Assembly (NCBI RefSeq): GCF_037392515.1
Contig: NC_090291.1
Location: 29,250,001-29,314,000, forward strand
Direction of reading: 5' to 3'
DNA from: Haliotis asinina
Taxonomy: Eukaryota; Mollusca; Gastropoda; Lepetellida; Haliotidae
Length of the DNA stretch: 64,000 bases
Shown here: positions 20,806 to 32,700 of the stretch, piece after piece
How positions within the stretch are numbered: position 1 is the stretch's first letter
Layout of the letters: each line of letters begins with the position of its first letter
Notes under the pieces: model-generated
Databases searched by the model: none
The model's input: the letters and a program-made list of their open reading frames with translations, nothing else
What the model was told of the DNA's origin: nothing
Translations under genes and position numbers: made by a program

Positions 20806-21179
20806 ATGAACTTCCTACTGCAAGAACCATGCGCACTAGAACATCAAGCACTGCTTCACTAGATCCGTAAAGGTGCAAGCACTGTCTACCAAGAAACGAT
20901 ATGTTGCAGGCAATGTTTAGAGGACACGTCCTGAAACAAACAAAGCATAAGAGGCAAATACGTTCTTACTATGAAAACAAGCAGCAAGGAATACATGTCA
21001 AAGTCACCGTCCAAAAGGACACCTTCACGTCCCAGACAACACATTTCGAATGCACAACTACACTAATATACTGAGAAAAATGAAAACTTGACACTCAGTA
21101 TTTTGGGGACCATAATTTAATATTTATTTCAAGGCAACATCTCGCCGTTTGTCTTTAACGTTGATAACATTTAACATTT

Positions 21180-21636
21180 GGACTACCCGCCACAATGAAG
21201 TTCACAGAATGGAGAACAAGGGAACTGAGGTGTTCAGTAACGATTGTGTCCACTTCTATCGTCTCGTACTGCCACACAACGTCTCCTCATGGATCTCAGA
21301 ACATTTGTGAACACTGCCTGAGGAAGACGTCGCCATTGCTCAGCAAGGACATGTTGAAGATCTTGCAAGGTCTGTGGTGAATTGACCTGTTGACGTTAGT
21401 CCAGGGGCGTGTCTCTGCAGAACAGGTTGCAAAACATGATCCCTGTACTGGACAGCAGTTAAGTTCCCTTGAACAACAACAAGAGGAGAACGTCAGTGTG
21501 CGTAGAAACGTCCCCAAACCATGACGAACCGCCACCAAATCGGTCAACTTCACTGACGCAGAGTGGAGCTTGACGTGCACCTCGTCTGTGGTACACATAG
21601 GTCCTGCCGTCGGCAAATCTCGACGTCCCGATGCAA
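21180..21636 (-). pseudogene. Tc1-like transposase remnant (catalytic core to C-terminus)
   Basis: Minus strand: SRFADGRTYVYHRRGAR, VSEVDRFGGGSSWFGDVSTH, then LTAVQYRDHVLQPVLQRHAP in a shifted frame, and farther on EQWRRLPQAVF and RSMRRRCVAV. This is the Tc1 order from the first catalytic region to the C-terminal helix, with several frameshifts. Its upstream end is cut exactly where the 31-bp minisatellite begins. Confidence 0.75.
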
Positions 21637-23118
21637 TCATTGCTAAGACAAGAACATCCCGATGCAATCACTCCCAAGGCAGGAACATCCTGATACAATA
21701 ATTTCCAAGACCGGAAAATCCTTATACAATCATAGCCAAAACAAGAACATCCGTTACAATCATTGCCAAGGCAGGAACATCCCGATGCAATCACTGTCAG
21801 GAGAAGGACACCCTGATGCAACCATTGCCAAGACAGGAACATCACGATGCAATCACTGCCAAGACAGGAACATCCTGATACAATCATTGCCCAAACAAGA
21901 ACATACGTTACAATCATTGCCAAGACAAGAACACCCTGATACAATCATTGCCAAGACAGGAACACCCTGATGCAATCACTGCCAAGACAGGAACATCCCG
22001 CTTTAATCACTGCCAAGACAGGAACATCCCGATGCAATCATTGTCACGACAGGACCATTCTGATGCAATCATTGCCCAAACAAGAACATACGTTACAATC
22101 ATTGCCAAGACAGGAACATCCCGATGTAATCACTGCCAAGACAGGAACATCCCGATGTAATCACTGCCAAGACAGGAACATCCCGATGTAATCACTGCCA
22201 AGACAGGAACATCCCGATGTAATCACTGCCAAGACAGGAACATCCCGATGCAATCACCCAAAAGACAGGAACATCCCGATGCAATCACTGCCAAGACAGG
22301 AACATCCCGATGCAATCATTGCCACGACAGGAACATCCTGATGCAATCACTGCCAAAGCAGGAACATCCTGAGGCAATTACTGCCAGGAGAAGGACATCC
22401 TGATGCAACCATTGCCAAGACAGGAACATTCTAATACAATCACTGCCAAGACAGGAACATCCCGATGCAATCACTGCCAAGACAGGAACATCCTGATACA
22501 ATTATTGCCAAGACAAACACATCCCAATACAATCATTGCCAAAACATGAACATCCGATACAATCATTGCCAAGACAGGTACGTCCTAATACAATCATTGC
22601 CAAAACAAGAACATTCTAATACAATCACTGCCAAGACAGGAACATTCTAATACAATCACTGCCAAAACAAGAACATTCTAATACAATCACTGACAAGATA
22701 GGAACATCCCGATGCAATCACTGCCAAGACAGGAACATCCCGATGCAATCACTGCCAAGACAGGAACATCCCGATGCAACCATTGCCAAGACAGGAACAT
22801 CCTGATACAATCATTGCCAGGAGAAGGACATCGTGATGCAACCATTGCCAAGACAGGAACATTCTAATACAATCACTGCCAAAACAAGAACATTCTAATA
22901 CAATCACTGCCAAGACAGGAACATCCCGATGCAATCACTGCCAAGACAGGAACATCCCGATGCAATCACTGCCAAGACAGGAACATCCCGATGCAATCAT
23001 TGCCACGACAGGAACATCCCGGTGCAACCATTGCCAAGACAGGAACATCCTGATACAATCATTGCCATGAGAAGGACATACTGGAGCAATCATTGTCTTC
23101 ACAGGGGCATACAGATAC
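21637..23118. repeat. 31-bp minisatellite, about 47 units
   Basis: The unit is TGCCAAGACAGGAACATCCC plus GATGCAATCAC, 31 bp as measured between identical points (22,141 to 22,172). Variants CCTGATACAATCATT and TTCTAATACAATCACT recur in blocks, suggesting local homogenisation. Because 31 is not divisible by three, all three frames are read in turn, so open frames on both strands here are artefacts. Confidence 0.92.
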
Positions 23119-23635
23119 GATTATAGTATGAACTGCAAAGATCTATTTGATTATTTACTTAAAGATTTATCTTGTATACATATATATTCGCTTTGTCACG
23201 TTATAAGTACCACATCGGTTCCACGTGGTATTCCAGAATTCCCTCGTGATAAGTACTGATTATGAGTAGTAGAGTACTGTATCTGTCGAGATTGTCATTA
23301 TTCTCAGATGAACATCGCCATTCGATCAAGCTATGTACAAATAAAGAGACTATATATGAAACACTATACTGATGATACCAGCTGTCGTGGAAGGTTAGAG
23401 TCCAAAGTTTAACTAGCGTACTGACCTGGGATCACATGAACATACGACAACTCTGTACATTAATACCGATTTGATATGTGAATAATATCGCATTTAAAAG
23501 TATATGCATCGATCAATTTGACCCTTGATAGTGAATGAGTGAGTGAGTGAGTGAGTTAATATTTAACGTCACACCCTTGATAGTGTGTGTACTTTGGCTT
23601 AATAGTATAATTTGGCTTGATGGTGTAATTTCCGG
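23119..23635. other. Downstream flank of gene C
   Basis: AT-rich; a GTGAGTGAGTGAGTGAGTGA SINE-tail remnant sits at about 23,531-23,556. No canonical AATAAA is found on the minus strand close to the gene C stop. Confidence 0.4.
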
Positions 23636-23792
23636 TTATAGTTTCGCCTCCATACCGCTGCCCATGAAAAACGTTGGTTTAAAGGTGGGATCCTGAATGG
23701 CGTCTCTGGTGATGTTGAACCGACTGATGTCATACTGGGTTCGCCCATCAACGGCGAGTTCGCAAAGGATCTTACCAAGAATCCCTGCAAAC
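23636..23792 (-). CDS. Gene C exon 9 with stop
   Basis: 157 nt, acceptor TTTCAG; ends GSGMEAKL then TAA at 23,638-23,636. The 3' UTR is not similar to that of gene B. Confidence 0.92.
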
Positions 23793-26700
23793 CTGAAAAG
23801 AGAACCATGAACACTGAAATCCGCCATCAGCGAAGATGTTACAAAAAAAACTATCCATACATGAAGATGAGTGATCACACCACACCACACCACACCACAC
23901 CACACCACACCACACCACACCACACCACACCACACTATACACCACACCACACCACACCACACCACACCACACTATACACCACACCACACCACACTATACA
24001 CCACGCTACACACCACACCACACACCGACTGCTTCATGTTTAATATCATTTTCAACTTAGGGGGTTGGTCTAAATAACCGATGTTTGCAAGTGCTGTTTA
24101 AACTTTTTGTCTGTATAGCATGATGTGTCACGTTTGTGAACACATTAATATTATGATGACATTCGTAGTACTATTATTTCTGACAAACTTTTCTTTGCAT
24201 GAGTTATCTATAGTTATCGTCTTAATTAATAACGCCTGGTATATATTTTTATTAAAATGTCTACACGAACTATTTTCATAACGAACTGAAACGATGAAAC
24301 AGCGAAAGATATCTCACTTGTACGCATGTCCAGCGCCACAACAAACGATGACGTCAGACCAGCCCTTGTACGCGCATGTGTCGACTACGAAGTTCCTGTC
24401 TGGAGGCATAGTGTAGAGGCAGGTCCTGGTGTTGAGGATCGGTCCCGCAAACTGAAAGCAATGGCGTACACCGTCATGAAAAACAAGGAAGTTAGTTAGT
24501 GAAGAAAATGCCTCACACAGTTCTGTTCGTGGGTTTTCTGTGTGACGGTCCATGCTTAAACCACTGGGGCACCTCACCTCCCTATTCACGTATGTATTCA
24601 CAGAGATTCTCCTGCGCTCATGGCACAGAAAAACATATAATGACAAGAATAATCTCCGTCTCGTTAATTGTATGTTTTGTGGTGTTTATAACATGCAGTC
24701 AAGGAACGTTAAGGACGGGTGGCCAAGCAGTAAAGTCGAAGACACGGGTATCGAACCCCTAAGTGTGGATCCACCTTGACATGTCTGGGTTGCCTAAATG
24801 AAAACCTAATCTGCTCTTAGTCACTCTGGCAAAACAAATATACATGTTAAAAATATTCGCAACACAATGTACTTACAATGCGCTATTTCTCGTGGGCAAC
24901 CGTGGCATTTATGGTGTAACGGTAGACATTTGATGTTTACCCGTCTATTCATCCTGAATAGCCTTGTAGCATATTATATAAAAAGAGAACTGTCTATGTC
25001 ATGCATTTACCTTAGGACAGATCACGTTGACGAGATCAGTGCAAGCCTTTTCTCGCACTGGATCGGGATCAAACGTCCTGGTGTCGGCGGTGACCGCGTG
25101 ACCTCCAGCGTCGACGCCGACTTTGGTCCCTGTGTTGCCGTGGATGGGGAGACCGTAAATGTCGTAACGGGACCCATGGAAACACCACACTGGAAACCTA
25201 TATAGGTAACATGTTAGTGGATAACGCGTTCTCTTGTCACGCCGAAGTCCTAGGTTCGATTTCCCAAGTGGGTTCAATGTGCGAAGCTCATTTTGGATGT
25301 TCCCCGCCGTGATATTGCTGGGATACTGCTAAAAGCGGCGTATAACAAAACTCACTCATATACTTAATTGAGATCGAGAATTAACAAAACAGATATTGGC
25401 AACAGGTGTGAATAATGACACATGTTACTGATACAACAGGTATTTTGTGTTTTTGTCAAGAGGCGTAGGACACAGTTCGTATAGGTTCTTTGAGGATGTG
25501 GTGAAACTTACTGAAGAAACTTGTCCTACGGTAAAAAGATTGTATTTTGTACGGGAAATAATCTGTCAACACGTCACAATTTAATTCTGGACTCACAAAA
25601 GTCCAGAAACTCTCAGCACTGTGGCCACTCTCTCACAAGGGATTTCGCAAAATTAAACAGGCAGCTGTTATGTATGTGTGCTAAGGATGAAAAAATGAAA
25701 AAAAATTTTTTCGAAAACTCAAAATTTAAACTCGCTCCAATGGGTCGCGCCAATGGGTAGGCCCATGGGCGAAAGTGTTTCATTTCATCCAGAATGAATG
25801 TTTTGGAGGTTGTAAATGAATGAAAAAATGTTAATAAGTATCATGACACAAATTTCAGCTTGTTGTGACTTGACTCTGCTAACTGACAGCGATTTTGAAA
25901 AATCTCGCCCATGGGTGAAAAACATATTGGCCCATGGACGAGAATAATTAATTTCATTGAAACTACATGTTTTTTTTCCAGGCTGTGCAGTTTTTCAATA
26001 AATGAACGTGTATTTATTATTGTCTTGACACGAAATTAAGCTTATTTTGACTTAATTCGGCTAATTAAGAGTGATTTTTCAAAAAGACTCGCCCATGGGC
26101 GAAAACCATTTGGCCCATGGGTGAGAATAAAATAAAAAAGTACATTTATGAGTATCATGACAGAAATTTCAACTCACTTTGACTTAATTCTTCTAAATGA
26201 GAGCAATTTTGAAAACTCTCGCCCATGGGAGAAAGACATTTTGGCCCATGGGCGAGAATATTTGCCTTCACTCAAAATACATCTTTTCCTGTGGTTTTGG
26301 AGGTGTAAATGAATGAGGATATATTTATATGAGTATCATGGCACAAAATCCAACTCATTATGACTTAATTCTGCTTATTGAGACCGATTTTAAAAAACAT
26401 CTCGCCCATGGGCGAAAAACATTGGGCCCATGAGCGAAAATCTTTCCTTTTCACTCCAAATACATCTTTTCTAATGTTTTGGAGGATGTAAATGTATGAA
26501 AGTGCCATTATGAGTATCATGACACAAAATTCAACTGATTTTGACTTAATTTTGCGAATTCAGGAAGATTTTTAAAAATATGCCAGAATAATCACTTTTA
26601 CTCAAAATACATCTTTTCCCGTGTTTTGGATTTTGTAAATGAATGAGGATATATATATATGTATCATGGCACAAAATCCAACTCATTTTGACTTAATTCT

Positions 26701-29700
26701 GCTAATTTGTAACAAGTACAAGAATCTGGACTTCCACTTAAATTTTCATAGCTTTTTTTTATTGTCTTGGAGGTTGTAAATATATGAATGAAAGTGTGTT
26801 TATAATTATCACGACAAAAAAAAATGAAATCATTCCGGTCTTAAAAATAGATGAAATTCTAATGACAATTCAGTTTAATTTCGTGAGTTTAGTTTTATGT
26901 TGCACTCAGTAATATCCCAGCAATATGGCGGCAGTTTGTAGATAATCGAGTTTGGATCAGACAATCCAGTGACCAACAGCATGAGCATCGACCTGCACAA
27001 TTGGGAACTTATGACATGTGTCAACCAAGTCAGCGAGCCTGACCACCCGATCCCGTTAGTCGCCTCTTACGACAAGCATAGTCGCCTTTTATGGCAAGCA
27101 TGGGTTGTTTAAGCCTTTTACTTCCAGCAACATATACAATACACTTAGAATACTAAGCCTTGAGATTCTTTTGAATTTAGGTATTCTATAAATATACCAA
27201 AATTCAACCTATATCTATGAAGTTGAAGTTATTTGTGAAAGCCCTAATCAAGAGTGACCAAACTCCAGTGACTATGCTGGGACACAATGATAAATGGTGT
27301 TGTGAGATCTTTAACCTGTATTGAAACATGTCTTGCCAATACCTTGGAGAACTTGTGCCCGAGAATGCCCGAGAATAGCAGAAGACTCGTGTCTACGCTA
27401 ATTAACGACCTAAAACACATACACACAGACTTCGGTGAAAGAATGAGCTGCGGAACCAATTCCTGAATGATAGTCGTCGCACGAACAGTAGTCGAGAAAG
27501 TTGGCGTCATCGTGAATCGAGGGTCTGTGAGCAATGTAAACTGCATATTGTGAGACAGTGGCCACAATAAAGAATAAAGAAGATCTTGACAGAAGGCTTC
27601 AGCGTCTCAACGAGCAGCTCCAAAGACAAGAGATTTCCGTAATGAGCTGTGCTCATCAGACTGTCTGCCTCGCTCATAGTGACCACATTACTGTACTTTA
27701 TAACGTATTTGGTTTTCCTTCATGTCCGGAGCGTCGAACGCCATAGTGTTGACACCTGATTACCTCCTTACGTATTACCCGAGACATCGAATTTACCAAA
27801 ATTTCAATTCAATTTTAGACAGCCCAGGCAAGTCGTTTGTTTAAGGAGTAAGAGGATTAGGAGGCATGGTCGACTAGATTTCTTTGTTTAACTAATCCCA
27901 CACAGCCTTCACCAATAGAGGGAATGATTTCTGTTCAGTTATGACATTGCTGTTCTCCATATGTCTCTATTTTCTCCACACATCTCCATGTTGTTGTATT
28001 TGTGTGTTTTGTAACTCTGATTGGGACTGGTGAACAAGCTTTACAGTACCTCACCCATACAGCATATAATACAAAATATAAATGAAGCATGTGTCGTCAT
28101 CCATATGAACTATCATATAATAACATATGCATACATATCATTACATCAAATACATCTATCATATAAGTAAACATGAAAAATAGAATTATGGTTTGTTGTG
28201 TCTGACTAGCTCTTTGTAGAAACACTGAACATTTGTGAGAAGGTTTTTGACAAGTTAATTAGTTTCCTGTTAAAAAATTAAAAAATCAAGCTTTGTGTTT
28301 TATGATAAAATCGTGGACGGATCAACTATTTTCTGGTTTTCACAGTGAATAAGTTCTTTTCCGTTCACCGAAGTCATCATAGACCACAGTGAGAAAAGGT
28401 CGATCTTCAAGCAGTAAGGAAGACCATGATAGCGTATGGAGTACGTGTGTCTTGGTCATCTCCTCCGTTATCCCCTCCCCGAATCCACACCCCACCAGGG
28501 CGTGTAGGACTTGTCTCGGTGAATAAAAAGGGACTCCTATAACCCCATATACCCCTAATCACAATGCTATAATTTGTCGTTTTTGTGTATCCGGTTTTGT
28601 GTATTCTGTAATATTGTATAGTACTGGTGAAGTGTTAATCAAAGCAATATTTTGCTTGCTAAACGAACCACATTTTTTGAGAATCAAAATATGTTTTAAG
28701 CACATTTCCAAAATTGAAATGCAGCATGCACACAATAACTAAATTGGAAGGAATATCGTGGCGGACAAGGTTTTCCAGAGCACCTGCACATAAATGTCAA
28801 TGTCTTTCAAAGACTAATATGTGCAGGTCTTGCAAAAGGACAAAGCAGGTATGCTTGACAAAGTTCTTGCAAAGGAGGTTTATACACAACACCAAAACCA
28901 ACCGGTCAGCTCGACGCCTTATAGAACAATCAATTCGAGATTTCCTTTGAATGTGAGATATTTGGCTGCGCGTCTTGCGCAATCAGTCTTTTTCATCCAT
29001 ATACACTCACGAACACCTGTTCATTTCAAAGCTGGTGTCTCCTAATGACCTAACGTGATCCATGGATGAATTTTGTACATGACAAGTCAAATACACATGA
29101 AAGCGGCAGCTGTTATACTCCAATAAACAAGACCAGCGGACGAGACATGACTTTTTCGGTGCAAATTGTCGTAGGCGCTTTGCGGAAATTACGTAAGTGA
29201 ACGCGGAAGAAACAGAAAGCGTCATCGTTCCGCTCAGTTTCCATTGTCTTTGCGAGTTATGCTGAGATACTCAACAAACTGAGATAAAAGTCAAAATGAT
29301 GAAAAAGTGGAAATCAGTGTGTGGATTAGAACTTGAAAATCACTCATGAAGTCTCTGACAAAGTAATATCTGTTCAGGTCATGATCATTTGGAAAAAAAT
29401 ACGAAAGTTCTATGGATATACAACTTCTTATAAGGTAAGCAGCATTTCGGCGTAGCTGTTAAACTCGTTATCAAGAAAGGAATATCTTACAGGTAGTCCT
29501 GTAAGTTAAACCTTTGTTTTGGGTCGAGTTCAAAATCGTTTGGTGTAGTGACAACGGTGTTGTTTTATGGGATTAGACACGGCTTTTCTATAAAAAAAGT
29601 AAAATGTGTGTCCTCAGGAAACGAAATAAGACACGTGTACCAGAATGTAAGTGAATCGATGTTAGCGAGTTCAATCAGTGACTTCAGTTAAAATGGGCTT

Positions 29701-32700
29701 TCAGTTCACTCCTTCCAGTAGTAATGAGTTATTTAGTTTCTTGGTAAAATTGCTTGCAAGGTGAATGTTGAAAATGACAGTTTTCAGGATCATTTTAACA
29801 ACTTCAGTTATGGCAAATGCGCTGCTATGCTTCACGTTTCGTCCTACTTATTTTACGGGAAGATACCTTTTTGTAAACAGCTATATGTTCATTCTGAGAA
29901 CTGGTAAAAAGGGAGAATATATCTCGTGAAAATGAATTTTGAAAGACTGCAGATCAACAGTTCCAGTTGTCTCAACAACATAATTTCTAAAATACTTCGA
30001 GACAACAATCACGGAAGCCAAAGTAAATCTGTGTAGCAAAAATAGTGAAAATTTATTTAAAAAATAGAAAAGTAAACGCAAAGTCAATCTTGATTACATT
30101 ACGTATTCCTCATAGCCCGATATAATGATTACACATTAATAGTATGGATACGTTAATGTATAGTTTAAACTAATCTCCTCAAGTAATCGGGACTGGATTG
30201 TCAAGCATAAACATACATATCAATGCCGCTCCATACCAATAATATAATTACATAACATACATGATAACAACACTTCATGTTCCGCTCGTCAAACGTCAGA
30301 ATAAATTTACAGTTATCAAAGCAGACTAACAGGCCCACTAGCAGTAAAAAACAAAACAAAAACAAATAAATTAATAAATCCAAATGAATAGATGGAATAC
30401 TAAAAACCACCAAAATATGCACGCCCCCTTTAAAAAGGTAGAGTGCAAAAGTGGCAAACCGGTAAAATATGTCAAGATTCAAACTCAAAACTATACAATC
30501 GTATTTTACTAGATAAATCAGAATGGTCTCAATGTCATAATGTGGGTAGTTACAGAATCGAAGCAAAATATTGTACATATATGTATCATGAAATAATAAT
30601 TTATCAACTGAATAACACATAAAAAATACTCTTATGATATGTATAACATCACATTTGAGTAAAAAAATGCATGCGTTGAGCTTGTTAGATGTTTTAAAGA
30701 TCAATGGAATAGGTAGAAAAGGACACCCCCACTTGGGAACTTGGGAGCAGAGAGACGCCACGGTTCAGTGGTTACAGCTATTGGGCCTTCTGTGCTCTCT
30801 GCTCAATATATTAAGGGTGGTGATGTAGATGAAGGTTACGCAGGAAAAGTAGGTGTTGTGGGTATACTACGTCAACAGGTAGCTGTGCAGTCAACCAGAT
30901 AGTTTGTTGTTTTAACCTGTCTGACAATTGTTACGCCTGACCAGGGAGACAATAACAAGCTGATGTTAACACATGTGATCTAACGATAGTTTTGCGTTCT
31001 TTAGCATGTTTTGGAAGGGATGGCCGTGATGTATCATTTATTCTTTCATTCATTCACATATGTACTTCTTTCTTTTATTATTTCTTTCATTCATTCACAT
31101 ATACTTCTTGCTCTTCATTCATTCATTCATTCATTCATTGTAAGATTTCGACTGATACAGTAAACTGACTGAAGTACTGTTAAACGCAGCCTAAGTTGCG
31201 ATGGAGACGAATCAGGTCACTGTGTGCATTGGAGCATGAGGAGGCGCATACTAATTAGTACAAATGGTAAAGGAAACAAGCGAGTGACCTACCCCTGTTG
31301 TAGATAATTTCTGGTCTGACAAATGGGAGAATACCCCATAAAACCTCGGACGAGGAAAAACCGGAACGGGCAAACGGGAATTACTAAAAATGGAGACCAC
31401 ACTTTTAAAACGAAACATGCTAAACTGGGTAGGTACACTTAAAACTACTAGGCAGGTACATTTGGTGAATGTCAGCGAAATTGGCAAGACATGTTTCAAT
31501 ACAGGTTAAAGATCTCACAACACCATTTATCATTGTGTCCCAGCATAGTCACTGGAGTTTGGTCACTCTTGATTAGGGCTTTCACAAATAACTTCAACTT
31601 CATAGATATAGGTTGAATTTTGGTATATTTATAGAATACCTAAATTCAAAAGAATCTCAAGGCTTAGTATTCTAAGTGTATTGTATATGTTGCTGGAAGT
31701 AAAAGGTTTAAACAACCCATGCTTGCCATAAAAGGCGACTATGCTTGTCGTAAGAGGCGACTAACGGGATCGGGTGGTCAGGCTCGCTGACTTGGTTGAC
31801 ACATGTCATAAGTTCCCAATTGTGCAGGTCGATGCTCATGCTGTTGGTCACTGGATTGTCTGATCCAAACTCGATTATCTACAAACTGCCGCCATATTGC
31901 TGGGATATTACTGAGTGCAACATAAAACTAAACTCACGAAATTAAACTGAATTGTCATTAGAATTTCATCTATTTTTAAGACCGGAATGATTTCATTTTT
32001 TTTTGTCGTGATAATTATAAACACACTTTCATTCATATATTTACAACCTCCAAGACAATAAAAAAAAGCTATGAAAATTTAAGTGGAAGTCCAGATTCTT
32101 GTACTTGTTACAAATTAGCAGAATTAAGTCAAAATGAGTTGGATTTTGTGCCATGATACATATATATATATCCTCATTCATTTACAAAATCCAAAACACG
32201 GGAAAAGATGTATTTTGAGTAAAAGTGATTATTCTGGCATATTTTTAAAAATCTTCCTGAATTCGCAAAATTAAGTCAAAATCAGTTGAATTTTGTGTCA
32301 TGATACTCATAATGGCACTTTCATACATTTACATCCTCCAAAACATTAGAAAAGATGTATTTGGAGTGAAAAGGAAAGATTTTCGCTCATGGGCCCAATG
32401 TTTTTCGCCCATGGGCGAGATGTTTTTTAAAATCGGTCTCAATAAGCAGAATTAAGTCATAATGAGTTGGATTTTGTGCCATGATACTCATATAAATATA
32501 TCCTCATTCATTTACACCTCCAAAACCACAGGAAAAGATGTATTTTGAGTGAAGGCAAATATTCTCGCCCATGGGCCAAAATGTCTTTCTCCCATGGGCG
32601 AGAGTTTTCAAAATTGCTCTCATTTAGAAGAATTAAGTCAAAGTGAGTTGAAATTTCTGTCATGATACTCATAAATGTACTTTTTTATTTTATTCTCACC

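Larger units (their letters stand above)
25568..27340 (+). repeat. Left arm of a 7.7-kb palindrome
   Basis: The 1.77-kb arm is repeated in inverted orientation at 31,480-33,264. The junctions are sharp: AACACGTCACAATTTAATTC outside and TCTTGCCAAT inside. I saw only scattered single-base differences, so the copies are recent. Each arm includes a cluster of CGCCCATGGGCG palindromes and a family 2 SINE. It lies in gene C intron 6. No target-site duplication is apparent, so it could be a giant foldback element or an inverted segmental duplication. Confidence 0.88.

Noticed and set aside
21637..23118. CRISPR array
   Set aside because: Directly abutting 31-bp units with no unique spacers, in a eukaryotic genome with introns and SINEs.
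21459..23126. Long open frames on both strands (for example repeating SLPRQEHPDAITAKTG)
   Set aside because: Translation of a 31-bp minisatellite; the unit is not a multiple of three, so all frames are open by repetition, not selection.
23636..24077. His/Thr/Pro-rich and Trp/Cys/Val-rich frames
   Set aside because: Readings of the CACAC microsatellite in gene C intron 8, partly overlapping exon 9.
28714..28950. Cys-rich zinc-binding protein
   Set aside because: No ATG start, only one short Cys-rich patch, and no exon signals; mentioned as a possible relic only.
30201..30761. 186-codon hydrophobic frame on the minus strand
   Set aside because: Very AT-rich, Phe/Leu/Tyr/Ile/Cys-heavy composition typical of chance frames; no motif and no splice context. 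Kept only as a remark for the palindrome core.
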